Positions 42,878 through 51,735 of a stretch of DNA of 64,000 nt are shown here, in pieces. The stretch is from Microvirga sp. BSC39 (GTDB lineage: Bacteria > Pseudomonadota > Alphaproteobacteria > Rhizobiales > Beijerinckiaceae). Position 1 is the first letter of the stretch. Each line of letters begins with the position of its first letter. A model generated the notes under the pieces. That model saw nothing but the letters and a program-made list of their open reading frames with translations, ran no database searches and was not told the origin of the DNA. The stretch covers positions 1 to 64,000 of the forward strand of contig NZ_JPUG01000075.1 of NCBI RefSeq assembly GCF_000739015.1, read 5' to 3'. A program made the position numbers and the translations under genes.

Positions 42878-43491
42878 GCCGTATGTGGCGTTGATCGTCG
42901 AGGACGATCCGGACGTGCGGGAGCTCGCCGCCGCCCTGCTGGAGGAAACCGAACTGGACGTGGTGGAGGTCGGGAACGCAGAGGCGGCTTTGGAGTGCCT
43001 GCGAGAGCGCGGGGGCGAGGTCGCGATGCTCTTTGCCGATGTTCACCTGCCGGGCTCGATGGATGGGGTCCAGCTCGCCAAGGCCGCATGCACGCTCTGG
43101 CCGACGATCCGGATCGTGCTACCTCGGGTGACCCGGGCGCCCAGGTCGATGCATTGCCGGAGTGTGTCACCTCCATGCCCAAGCCCTGGCGCGGCCTCGA
43201 CGTGCTGGTCCAGGCGGCGAACGCCGATGTCGCCATGGCGGTGCTGGAGGCGCCTCCGAAGAGGTGAAGGTGTTGTTCACCGACGTGGATATTTCCGGCT
43301 CGATGGATGGCATGGCCTTGGCCGAGCAGGTGCACCGACGCTGGCCGCACGTGCTGCTGCTGATCTCCTCCGGCTACGCGAGGCCGCATCCCGACGAGAT
43401 CCCGGACCACGGGCACTTCGTGCTGAAGCCCTGCATCGGAGCCACCCTCGTGCGGCACATTCACGAGATGATGCACGGACCGCGGTCGTGA
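42858..43491 (+). pseudogene. Two CheY-like receiver genes fused and frameshifted
   Basis: Receiver one starts at ATG 42858: ALIVEDDPDVRELAAALLEE, phosphoacceptor Asp in MLFADVHLPGSMDG, then a 1-base shift at about 43120 to TSGDPGAQVDALPE and the conserved Lys in SMPKPWRGLDVL. Without a complete end it runs into the middle of a second receiver (NADVAMAVLEA). After another shift at about 43255 this continues VKVLFTDVDISGSMDGMALA, LLISSGYARP and HFVLKPCIG to a stop at 43491. Three frames are used, so no intact protein is made. These single-domain regulators usually partner HWE kinases like the broken one nearby. Confidence 0.75.
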
Positions 43492-43678
43492 GAGGATCGG
43501 ACGCAAAGCTGTTGACCGCTCTTCCGCCGCAAGGGTGGGAGTGGTTCGGCGGAAGGGAACGGATTTCCCTGCGGGACAAGGCCATTGCCGACCTACGCGA
43601 TGGCAGGTGTCCTGCCATCGGTGGCACGGGAACCCTCGTGGCGACCCCTCGTTGGCTCCCGTTCACCCGAGAGCAGCC

Positions 43679-44184
43679 ATGAGCCACCCAACCACACCCG
43701 CGAGCCTGTACCCAAACACCGAGGAGCCTGTCCCTGTCCTTGAGGAAGCCGTGGCGACCAGCGCTGATTTCCTATCCGAGGAGGTGAGGAGGTCATCCCG
43801 CCGGTCGAGGAGACTGCCACCGTCGGCAAGCGGCAGGTCGTGACCGGGCGTGTACGCGTGCAGACGGTCACGGACACCATCGAAGAGATAGCGCAGGCGA
43901 ACGTGCAGCGGGAGACCGCGGAGGTCACCCGCGTACCCGTCGACCGGGTGGTTGAGGCCGCCCCCGAGGTCAGGACCGAAGGCGACGTAACGATTGTTCC
44001 CGTCGTCGAGGAGGTTCTCGTGGTCGACAAGCGTCTCGTCCTCAAGGAGGAACTGCTCATCCGGCGCCGGGTTGAGACCGAGACTAGGGAGGTGCCAGTC
44101 ACCTTGCGCAAGCAGCGCGCCATAGTAGAGCGGCTGGCTCCCGACACCGCAACCCCTGATCCAGAGAAGGAGATGCCCCAATGA
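43679..44184 (+). pseudogene. YsnF/DUF2382 stress protein with a frameshift
   Basis: The N-terminal part starts at ATG 43679 (MSHPTTPASLYPNTEEPVPV) and reads SADFLSEEV. The remainder, EVIPPVEETATVGKRQVVTG then RVRVQTVTDTIEE, is in the -1 frame from about 43789 and runs to 44184. A single shift near 43785 separates them and the second frame has a stop at 43765, so one must change frame there. The domain is the DUF2382 repeat found in stress-induced proteins. It overlaps the intact paralogue that follows by 4 bases. A sequencing error in the GAGGAGGTGAGGAGG stretch is possible. Confidence 0.7.
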
Positions 44185-45137
44185 GTTACGGAATGACGAC
44201 AGGATCCGCAAGCCGACGGCTGGTGACAGCCTTCTTCGACAACCGCACCGACGCCGAGGAGGCCATCAGCCGTCTCCATGCCGCCGGCATTGCCCGTGAC
44301 GGCATTCGCCTGACCGCGAGCGAGCAGGACGGCGGTACGTCCAGTGGCACGGGCACGCAGTCCTTCCCGGAGGCCAGCAACAGTCTTTGGGAATCGCTAC
44401 GAGATCTCTTCCTGCCGGACGAGGATCGCCAGACCTATGCCGAGGGGCTGCGCCGCGGCGGCTACCTGGTGTCGGTGCATGCCAGTGACGCCGACTACGA
44501 AGGGGTGATCGACATTCTGGATGATGAGGGCACCATCGACATCGACGAGCGCTCCAGCTCGTGGCGCTCCGAGGGCTGGTCAGGATCGTCCATGTCGGGT
44601 CTGTCATTGGCTGAGACGGCCAATGTGACCACAGGCTCCTCTGCCACGGCGGGGACTGCTGCTGCGGCTACGGACGGTGGAGCTGGATTGGGTACGGCCT
44701 CAATGAACACAACGTCCGAGCGCACCACGAGCGATAGTGACGAGGTGATCCCGGTCGCCGAGGAGGAACTGCACGTCGGCAAGCGCGACGTGAGCCACGG
44801 CCGCGTCCGCTCCTATGTGGTGGAGCGTCCTGTCGAGGAGCAGGTGACCCTGCGCGAGGAGCGCGTGGCCGTGGAGCGTCGCCCGGTATCCGGCACGACG
44901 CAGGCCGGCACGCTTGGCGGCGACGCGTTCCAGGAGCGCACCATCGAGGTGGAGGAGCGCGGCGAAGAGGCCGTGGTCTCCAAAGAGGCCCGCATGGTCG
45001 AGGAGGTGGTCGTCCGCAAGGAAGCCGAGCAGCGCACCGAGACGATCTCCGACACGGTGCGCAAGACCGAGGTGGATGTCGAGGATGAGCGGGGCACCCG
45101 TGTCACCGGCGCCGGTAGGAACGACGTTAAGCCGTAG
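44181..45137 (+). CDS. Stress protein: YflT-like N-terminal domain plus YsnF/DUF2382 domain
   Basis: This 318-residue protein begins with a general-stress-protein-17M-like module (RLVTAFFDNRTDAEEAISRLHAAGI, then YAEGLRRGGYLVSVHASDADYEGVIDIL). After a Ser/Thr/Ala-rich linker (about residues 130-185) comes a DUF2382 domain of charged beta repeats (IPVAEEELHVGKRDVSHGRV to VRKTEVDVED). Such proteins are induced by desiccation, salt or general stress, but their molecular function is not established. It overlaps the frameshifted paralogue upstream, so the pair was probably one operon. Confidence 0.85.
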   Translation: MSYGMTTGSASRRLVTAFFDNRTDAEEAISRLHAAGIARDGIRLTASEQDGGTSSGTGTQSFPEASNSLWESLRDLFLPDEDRQTYAEGLRRGGYLVSVHASDADYEGVIDILDDEGTIDIDERSSSWRSEGWSGSSMSGLSLAETANVTTGSSATAGTAAAATDGGAGLGTASMNTTSERTTSDSDEVIPVAEEELHVGKRDVSHGRVRSYVVERPVEEQVTLREERVAVERRPVSGTTQAGTLGGDAFQERTIEVEERGEEAVVSKEARMVEEVVVRKEAEQRTETISDTVRKTEVDVEDERGTRVTGAGRNDVKP

Positions 45138-45324
45138 CCTTCAACCCGGCATTCCGGCGCCTCGCCTTCGCGGACCCGTCCCCGGAGGAGAGGCGAACAT
45201 TCCCAAGCATGGTGAGTGCCTGCGCCATCCGGACCGGGTTGGACTTACTCGCCTGGAACGCGGCCGCCACGGCTTTGTTGCAGTAACCTGAGACGTGCAT
45301 AACGAACCCAGTCTATCAGGTTAC

Positions 45325-45755
45325 TCAGGCGGCAAGGCCGAAGAGCTGGTTCATAAGACGGATTTCGCCCGTCACACCAGACGCCGGCAACATATAATGA
45401 CCACGCTGGATCACGCGTATGACCTCAAAGCCTCTGATCGTTGCAGAAGCTGTCTTCATCCTCCGAAAGCCGGGGGTTGGGGGGGTGACGCGCTTGATCG
45501 CGTCGTGATCCGCTTTGATGACATTGTTGAGATACTTTAAGGTCCTATGCTCGACATTCTGACAGCAGCCCTTCGCGTTGCAAGCGTCGAATGGCCTTTG
45601 GGTACGAGGCCAGTCCGTCAGTCGTGATCGATGAAAGAGGATAGTCACCCATCATCTTGAGGGCTTTGCGCAAGAAGCGATAAGCGGCTCGGGTGTTGCT
45701 GAAGCTGATCTCGCCGTTGAGGAGCTGACCTTCCCGGTAGCCGAAGGCTGCGGCC
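45325..45755 (-). pseudogene. IS6-family transposase C-terminal remnant, frameshifted
   Basis: On the minus strand one frame encodes NTRAAYRFLRKALKMMGDYP and ITTDGLASYPKAIRRLQREG (second catalytic Asp). After a shift at about 45560 the next frame encodes VEHRTLKYLNNVIKADHDAI and KTASATIRGFEVIRVIQRG (catalytic Glu region). The N-terminal helix-turn-helix and first Asp are missing; the frame continues upstream to 45880 without IS6 similarity. It is a dead fragment. Confidence 0.7.
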
Positions 45756-45880
45756 CCGAGTTCCGGTGCTAGAAACGAGAGATCACTCAGATCGGTATTC
45801 TGGTAGATGCCTTCGACACCATAAAACACATAGCGCAATGTGTCTGCTATGGCCGTTTCCACTTGGCTCATCCGGGCCAT

Positions 45881-46180
45881 GCCTATGCCCGGTTCCGATC
45901 AGCACCGCCGATTCGCCGGATGGGCTGCGGCTCGCAGCATATTCCGGATCGGATTGCTTCAGAACAGCACCAGGATCTCTGGTAGGAGGAGCACACTTGC
46001 GGACATGCCTCTTAAGTACCGGGCGATTTCTAAACGCCGCCTTGTGGCACTCCTGAAACATAAGCGGTTTGTCCGCTTCAGCGTTCAAGGGCCGACGTTC
46101 GTCGAGCAGACGGAAGGTGAACCTGTGACCCTATGCGGACCTTCATGCTCAACCGGGAGAATGACGGTTCATCACACCGG
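45881..46180. other. Stretch without a supported gene
   Basis: Between the IS6 remnant and the spermidine-synthase-like gene. Open frames on both strands exist but have no recognisable similarity. It may be further transposon debris. Confidence 0.3.
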
Positions 46181-47572
46181 CTAGTAATCCAGGAACGAGC
46201 GGTTCTGGTTGTCCGTATAGATGTCGTGGGGTTCGCCCTCGAGCCTGCCTGCGAGATAGAGCACGCTCGCAACGCTGCCGGTGCGCGTCTCGGGAAGAAG
46301 CTGGCGGGTGACAAACGGAAACACGCTGCGGATCGTCGCGTCGATGCTGCGACTGAAGCGATCGGCAAAGTCCGGCGAGGTGATGATGTTCATGACCACC
46401 TGACCGTCCGGCGTCACGGCCTGCCTGACGGCCGCAAAGGCCTCGCGGGTGATCAGGTCAGGCGGCAGGCTGATCCGGTTGGTGAAGGCATCGAGCACCA
46501 CGACATCATAGGTCTGGGTGTTCCGGCGCAGGAAGGCCCGGGCGGATTCAGGCACGAAGATCTTGTTCGCGGACAAAGGCTGGCGAAGAAAGTGCTCCTC
46601 GCTCACCGCCCGCAAGGCCGGGTCGATATCGACATAGGTGTAGGCATGGAAGCGATCCTCCAAGCCGATGGTGAAGCCTCCGGCCCCGATCACTAGGACG
46701 CGCCGGGGGCGATCGGTGTCGAGCCTCCTGAGAACTTCCTTCTCGATGAACTTCAGGTAGGCGAAGCGGTGCTCCGGATGCTCCGCGATCTTGGAGGAGG
46801 GGCTGTTGTTGATGACCAGGAGGCGGCTGTTCTCGGCCGGATTGGGAACGATCCGCACCTCGCTATAGAGATTGTTGCTGACGATGCCATACGCCTTGAC
46901 CGCCGCGGGACTGTTGATCGCAAGGATGTAGAGGCCGAGTGCACCCGCTGTGAGAACCAGCTTCCTGCGATCTTCGATCCGCCAGCCGATAAGACCCGCG
47001 AGCAGCACCAGGAGCCCAAGGGTGAGGGCTACCGTGATGTGGACGCCGAAGAAGGTCATGAACACGAGGGTCGACACCACCGAGCCTAGGAACGACCCTA
47101 GGGTGGACAGGAAGAGCATCAGGCCCGTGGAGCGGGGCAGACTGGCGCCTGTAGAGCAATAGGCGACCAGCGGTATGGTCTGTCCCAGGAGGTAAATCGG
47201 GTAGACCAAGAACAGAGAGGTGTGAACAGCGGCCTGGACCAGGCGGTGCGTCAGACCAATGTTGTCGAGGATCTGGAAGAAAGCCGCCAGGAAGGGATGG
47301 GACAACCCGAGGCTGAGAAGGAAAGCGGCAATCAGCAGGTTCCGGGTGAGCTGCCGGCGCACGCCCGCCTCATCGCCGGGAGCAAAGCTCGCCCGACCAC
47401 CAGCCTCATAGCCGAGTGCCAAGGGGAGCAGCACCGCGGCAATCACGACGGCAACGGTGTCGGTGGCATTGCCCACAAAGGGAGTGAGCTGACGAATGGC
47501 GAGGAGTTCCACTGCGAGAACAGCGTAGCCCTCAATCGCAATAGCACTCAGGAGCAGCGGAGAGGGAAACAT
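46181..47572 (-). CDS. Membrane protein with C-terminal spermidine-synthase-like domain
   Basis: This 463-residue protein has about seven membrane segments in the first 220 residues (EGYAVLAVELLAIRQLTPFVGN is typical of the family) and a SAM-binding spermidine-synthase-like domain from about residue 285. The latter has RRVLVIGAGGFTIGLE (motif I), AYTYVDIDPALRAVSE and TYDVVVLDAFTNRISLP, where the catalytic Asp of SpeE would be. Aminopropyltransferase activity has not been shown for most membrane-fused members, so the product may be different. It stands alone, convergent with IS debris. Confidence 0.85.
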   Translation of the reverse strand: MFPSPLLLSAIAIEGYAVLAVELLAIRQLTPFVGNATDTVAVVIAAVLLPLALGYEAGGRASFAPGDEAGVRRQLTRNLLIAAFLLSLGLSHPFLAAFFQILDNIGLTHRLVQAAVHTSLFLVYPIYLLGQTIPLVAYCSTGASLPRSTGLMLFLSTLGSFLGSVVSTLVFMTFFGVHITVALTLGLLVLLAGLIGWRIEDRRKLVLTAGALGLYILAINSPAAVKAYGIVSNNLYSEVRIVPNPAENSRLLVINNSPSSKIAEHPEHRFAYLKFIEKEVLRRLDTDRPRRVLVIGAGGFTIGLEDRFHAYTYVDIDPALRAVSEEHFLRQPLSANKIFVPESARAFLRRNTQTYDVVVLDAFTNRISLPPDLITREAFAAVRQAVTPDGQVVMNIITSPDFADRFSRSIDATIRSVFPFVTRQLLPETRTGSVASVLYLAGRLEGEPHDIYTDNQNRSFLDY

Positions 47573-47652
47573 CAGGTTTTAGTAGCCTTTGATCGGGGGA
47601 ACGATAAGCGTTGCTGTGGCATTGCTACATAGCTTCATCAACACGCACAGGA

Positions 47653-48042
47653 ATGGCAACAACCATGTTCGACACTCTGCCGTCTGTCTTGCTCACACTC
47701 TTTCTGGCCGCGTGTGTGCTCTGGCTGATCTGGCAGGCTTTCCGCCGCCTCTTCTCTCCCCGGAAGAGACGGGTGGTGGAGCCGTCTCTTGCTGATGAGC
47801 CCGGCAACAGCCGTATCGAACCGGCTGTTAGCCGGACGGACGCTGCGGTGTCGACCATTCCGGACGCAGCCGATGTTCTTGCTCTCAAGGCAGCCATCGA
47901 TAACCTGGCACGGCAGGTTTCTGCTCTGGAGCAGCGTCTCGCGGCCGGTCAGCCAAGCCTCCCACGTCAACCTACGCCGAGGGATAGAAGCGTCGACCAT
48001 AGCCCTGTGATCCCTCCCATCTCGCCCGACCATCGGATATGA
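47653..48042 (+). CDS. Small membrane-anchored coiled-coil protein, unknown
   Basis: This protein of about 129 residues has one N-terminal membrane segment (SVLLTLFLAACVLWLIWQAF), a basic stop-transfer stretch and a predicted coiled coil near residues 80-105 (ALKAAIDNLARQVSALEQRL), then a Pro-rich tail. ATG 47653 is chosen; ATG 47665 is possible. It is divergent from the spermidine-synthase-like gene. I do not recognise a family. Confidence 0.6.
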   Translation: MATTMFDTLPSVLLTLFLAACVLWLIWQAFRRLFSPRKRRVVEPSLADEPGNSRIEPAVSRTDAAVSTIPDAADVLALKAAIDNLARQVSALEQRLAAGQPSLPRQPTPRDRSVDHSPVIPPISPDHRI

Positions 48043-48226
48043 CGCGGGATTACGGCAGGCTGGCCCATATCTGCACGTCGCCTATTCATCATTGCAGTGC
48101 GTGCAGATCAGTCTTGCGCCAGTCGAGGAGACCAAGCACTGTCATGAACCTATAGACGTTCTAGCTTGTGCACAAGGAAGCTCAACTGCCAAGCTGATCA
48201 CGGGTGCCGGAAGCGATCTTGAAGGT

Positions 48227-49447
48227 ATGAATCATCACAACGCCGCAGCGGCTCGGCCTGCCGTGAAGCCTAGCCTTATTGCGTTGCTCATCGCTGTCTC
48301 AGCCGTGAGCCCGCTGGGCATCAATATGTACCTGCCCTCGATGCCCGGGATGGCACGGGCGCTCGGTGTCGATTTCACCACCATCCAGCTGACCCTGTCG
48401 CTCTATCTTGGTGCAATGGCTTTGGGACAGCTGATCATCGGTCCGCTATCCGATCGGTTCGGACGCCGGCCCGTGCTTTTGATCGGGCTTCTAACATTCG
48501 TGGCGGGCTCCGTCCTGTGCTTGCTGGCTCAGAGCATTGGCGTACTGATCTTCGGCCGCATCGTACAGGCCATCGGAGGCTGTGCCGGGATCACGCTCAG
48601 CCGTGCAATCGTGCGTGATCTCTATGGGCGCGATCAAGTGGCGAGCATGATCGCCTATGTCACTATGGGCATGGCGGTCGCTCCCATGGTCGCACCGACT
48701 ATCGGCGGCCTGCTCGAGACGTTCTTCGGATGGCGCGCCTCGTTCGCTTTTCTGATCGGCTTCGGTGGGCTCGCCCTCGTGTTTGCGTATGGGCAGCTGA
48801 GCGAGACCAACCACAAACGCGCCTCAGGAGAGACTGCTCGCGAACTCCTGCAGGGCTACAGGAGCCTCTTTCGCTCGCGCCAGTTTTGGGGCTACACCCT
48901 GGTGACCAGCTTCGTGTCAGCCATGTTCTTCGCCTTTCTGGCGGGCGCCCCCTATGTGATGATTGAGCTGTTGAAGCGCAGTCCAGCGGAGTACGGGTTC
49001 TATTTTGCCATGGTGCCGTGCGGCTACATCCTGGGCAACTTCGTCACGGGCCGCATCGCCGGCGCTATGGGGCCAAACCGGATGATCTTGGCAGGCACGC
49101 TCCTGTCTCTCGCCAGCATCGCGTCCATGGCCGCTCTGATCGCTTCAGGCGTCTTCGTGCCGGTTGCACTGTTCGGGCCAATGCTCTTCATCGGTGTGGC
49201 GAACGGGCTGGTGCTGCCGAGTGGCATTGCAGGTGCTGTGAGCGTGAGGCCGGATCTCGCAGGAGCCGCCTCTGGCCTGTCGGGCAGCTTCCAAATCGGG
49301 TTTGGTGCGCTTGTTGCCCCCATCGTTGGCGCGGCCCTCAGTTCAACCGTCTGGCCACTGATCGTGATCATGGCAATCTGCTCATTGCTGGCGATTGTCT
49401 CGCTCGTCTTGGTTGCAGGCCAGCGCATGCCTGTGGCAGGCGGCTAG
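48227..49447 (+). CDS. Bcr/CflA-family multidrug efflux transporter (MFS)
   Basis: This 406-residue protein with 12 membrane segments starts at ATG 48227 after GAAGG. MFS motif A between helices 2 and 3 is GPLSDRFGRRPVLLIG. INMYLPSMPGMARALGV and FGRIVQAIGGCAGITLSRAIVRDL are typical of the Bcr/CflA drug-export branch. The substrate is unknown. It overlaps the tail of the convergent FrnE-like pseudogene by 4 bases. Confidence 0.9.
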   Translation: MNHHNAAAARPAVKPSLIALLIAVSAVSPLGINMYLPSMPGMARALGVDFTTIQLTLSLYLGAMALGQLIIGPLSDRFGRRPVLLIGLLTFVAGSVLCLLAQSIGVLIFGRIVQAIGGCAGITLSRAIVRDLYGRDQVASMIAYVTMGMAVAPMVAPTIGGLLETFFGWRASFAFLIGFGGLALVFAYGQLSETNHKRASGETARELLQGYRSLFRSRQFWGYTLVTSFVSAMFFAFLAGAPYVMIELLKRSPAEYGFYFAMVPCGYILGNFVTGRIAGAMGPNRMILAGTLLSLASIASMAALIASGVFVPVALFGPMLFIGVANGLVLPSGIAGAVSVRPDLAGAASGLSGSFQIGFGALVAPIVGAALSSTVWPLIVIMAICSLLAIVSLVLVAGQRMPVAGG

Positions 49448-49908
49448 ACTAGTGCAGATCGCGTATAGCGCCTCGTCAGAGAGGTCCGGGTTTGGCACGG
49501 AGCCGAAGTAGACGGTATGTCCCATCGAGACGAGAATACGTGCTTCAGCTCCCGCTGGCACCCTGCAATGCCCGCCCAAAGCAGCAGGCGGTAGGCATCA
49601 AACGTGTTGTAGATCCGGCTCTCGTCCGACATGTTGAATGTGAAGCCAATCTCGGCGCAGCGCGCTCGGATCATCGCGCGACTGGCGGCCGGCTGCACTG
49701 CCGTGGATCCGTACTTCTCCACAGTATGCCCCACCAAGTTCTGGCCGGCTGCGGGTATTCCGGGATTGAGCTCAGACGGCTGGAAGATGATGTCGGCTTC
49801 TACCGCCTCCGCGGCATTGGCCAGCGCCTGCTCAAACCTCTGCAGGCCGATGACGCACCACGGGCAGGCCACGTCGGAGACGAAGTCGATCTTCAGGTGC
49901 TGGGTCAT
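49444..49908 (-). pseudogene. FrnE/DsbA-like thioredoxin-fold oxidoreductase, frameshifted and truncated
   Basis: The first 120 residues are a good DsbA/FrnE-type protein: FVSDVACPWCVIGLQRFEQAL with the CPWC redox motif, FQPSELNPGIPAAGQNL, and RIYNTFDAYRLLLWAG. After QRELKH the frame departs from the family. A neighbouring frame holds NPDLSDEALYAI, resembling the next family segment, so there was a frameshift and then loss of the last 60-70 residues at the junction with the MFS gene. FrnE proteins are about 215 residues; this one has 154. Confidence 0.7.
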
Positions 49909-50170
49909 GGTGCCACTTGTCGTCGTTCGTGGAAATGGTGGGGTCGCGGGAAGGCTGACTTACCATAATGTCGATATATCTAGGTGAGTAACCCTCAAGG
50001 CGCTTGTTCACTTTCCGGGGATCCCTGCCGTGGGTTCGCGCCACCGGATGCGAGAGCGAGACGTTGCATCTACGAGGATTGGTACACAAGGTCTCATCGT
50101 GCGTTACATCCATCCAGCAGCGGGGATCGTCGACTCAGGATGCACCCCGCGGATGCCAGGAGCAGCAGGA

Positions 50171-51049
50171 ATGACTGATTCATCCGATTACGTGCCGCCG
50201 AAGGTCTGGACCTGGAACAAGGGTAGCGGCGGGAGCCCCGTCACAAGCCTCAACCGCCCGACGGCCGGAGCCACGCAAGAGAAGGAACTGCCTGTCGGCC
50301 GCCACCCCTTGCAGCTCTACTCGCTGGGGACGCCCAACGGCCAGAAGGTCACGATCCTACTGGAGGAGTTGCTGGCGCAGGGCCATTCCGGCGCAGAGTA
50401 CGATGCGTGGCTGATCAGGATCGGTGAGGGCGACCAGTTCGGTAGTGGCTTCGTGGCGGTCAACCCGAACTCCAAAATTCCTGCCCTGGTGGACCGCTCT
50501 GGTCCGGACCCGATCCCGGTCTTCGAGTCCGGTGCGATCCTGATGTACCTGGCGCAGAAGTTTGGGGCCTTCCTGCCGAGCGAGAACGGGCTGCGGGCCG
50601 AATGCCTGTCCTGGCTGTTCTGGCAAATGGGGACCGCGCCCTATCTCGGCGGAGGCTTCGGCCATTTTTATGCCTATGCGCCAGTGAAGATCGCGTATGC
50701 GATCGATCGGTTTGCGATGGAGACGAAGCGGCTTCTCGACGTGCTCGACCAACGGCTTGCGGACAACGAATACGTGGCGGGGTCTGAGTACACGATCGCC
50801 GACATGGCAATCTGGCCGTGGTATGGCGGTCTGGTTCAGGGGCGGCTGTACGAGGCGGGCGAGTTCCTGTCCGTGCAGGAGTACAGGCACGTCTGGCGCT
50901 GGGCCGATGCGATCGGCGGCCGTCCCGCTGTCAAGCGTGGGCGGATCGTGAACCGCACCTCAGGCGAACCGTCCGAGCAGTTGCACGAGCGCCATGATGC
51001 CAGCGACTTTGATACAATGACCCAGGACAAGGTGGCCGCCCGGGAGTAG
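50171..51049 (+). CDS. yghU: Glutathione transferase, YghU-type disulfide reductase
   Basis: This 292-residue protein starts at ATG 50171. It begins YVPPKVWTWNKGSGG as YghU proteins do. The thioredoxin domain has LYSLGTPNGQKVTILLEEL (Thr-Pro-Asn glutathione contacts), FVAVNPNSKIPALVD and FESGAILMYLAQKFG. The helical domain includes WLFWQMGTAPYLGGGFGHFY and YTIADMAIWPWYGG. YghU reduces disulfides with glutathione. It is monocistronic as far as visible. Confidence 0.92.
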   Translation: MTDSSDYVPPKVWTWNKGSGGSPVTSLNRPTAGATQEKELPVGRHPLQLYSLGTPNGQKVTILLEELLAQGHSGAEYDAWLIRIGEGDQFGSGFVAVNPNSKIPALVDRSGPDPIPVFESGAILMYLAQKFGAFLPSENGLRAECLSWLFWQMGTAPYLGGGFGHFYAYAPVKIAYAIDRFAMETKRLLDVLDQRLADNEYVAGSEYTIADMAIWPWYGGLVQGRLYEAGEFLSVQEYRHVWRWADAIGGRPAVKRGRIVNRTSGEPSEQLHERHDASDFDTMTQDKVAARE

Positions 51050-51256
51050 CGGCCCACCAAACACGAGCGAACGTCCCAAATGAGGATGGCCGCGGACGCC
51101 ACGTGCTGGAGGAGGACCATGCGTTGCGACGTGGTCTTCTCGGACGTCGTGGTGCTGGGATGAGCAGAGTTATGCAGTTAAGGATGTTTGCAGGATTGCG
51201 TATCGCTGCGTCAGAGGGGCCGCTTACACTCGCCTGAGCCTTTCGGAGGGGATGGT

Positions 51257-51625
51257 ATGAAGAGGTTGGTCACGGTCACCGGTCCTGTAGCAGCCGCTCA
51301 GATGGACGGGTATCTCATTGAGGAGCGCCTCCTCGATCACATCATGATCCAGGTGATCGACAACGGCGACGGAAACCTAGACATCACCTTTCATGAAAGA
51401 GACCGACGTTACCTGTCGCAGTTCTCTGCCGAGCAACTGGCCGAATGGCTGCAGGAAGCGATGCTCCATGTCGAAGCGGCATGTCCGCTGGAGACACACG
51501 ATGGCAAAGCCGCCTGGATCGCTGACCAAATACCACCAAAAGCTAGAGCGTCTATCACGGCCATGCGCCCAGCACGGCAGGAGCACGATCTTCCGGCTGG
51601 CCTGGAGTTCTTGAGGCGGACCTAA
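51257..51625 (+). CDS. Conserved-looking protein of unknown function, 122 residues
   Basis: ATG 51257 follows GGAGGGGATGG; a longer frame upstream lacks a site. The protein MKRLVTVTGPVAAAQMDGYL has strands and a helix (FSAEQLAEWLQEAMLHVEAA) but no motif I recognise. There is no signal peptide or membrane segment. It lies between yghU and a basic low-complexity gene in the same direction. Confidence 0.6.
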   Translation: MKRLVTVTGPVAAAQMDGYLIEERLLDHIMIQVIDNGDGNLDITFHERDRRYLSQFSAEQLAEWLQEAMLHVEAACPLETHDGKAAWIADQIPPKARASITAMRPARQEHDLPAGLEFLRRT

Positions 51626-51735
51626 TTCGCCTCGGCTCATTTGTGCGAACGAACCGAAGGGCCACGCTGTCATTGTTATGGTTGAGGACAATCACTCCTC
51701 AGCACGGCCGGCTTGCGGCCCCAGCAGATGAGAGA

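Noticed and set aside
42768..43682. A 304-codon plus-strand frame read as one protein
   Set aside because: Only its middle part from 42858 to about 43120 is receiver-like; beyond that the receiver continues in other frames, so the long frame is an artefact of the frameshift.
45783..46088. Minus-strand frame of 101 codons next to the IS6 remnant
   Set aside because: It has several Cys and His residues but no recognisable zinc-finger spacing or family; treated as debris.
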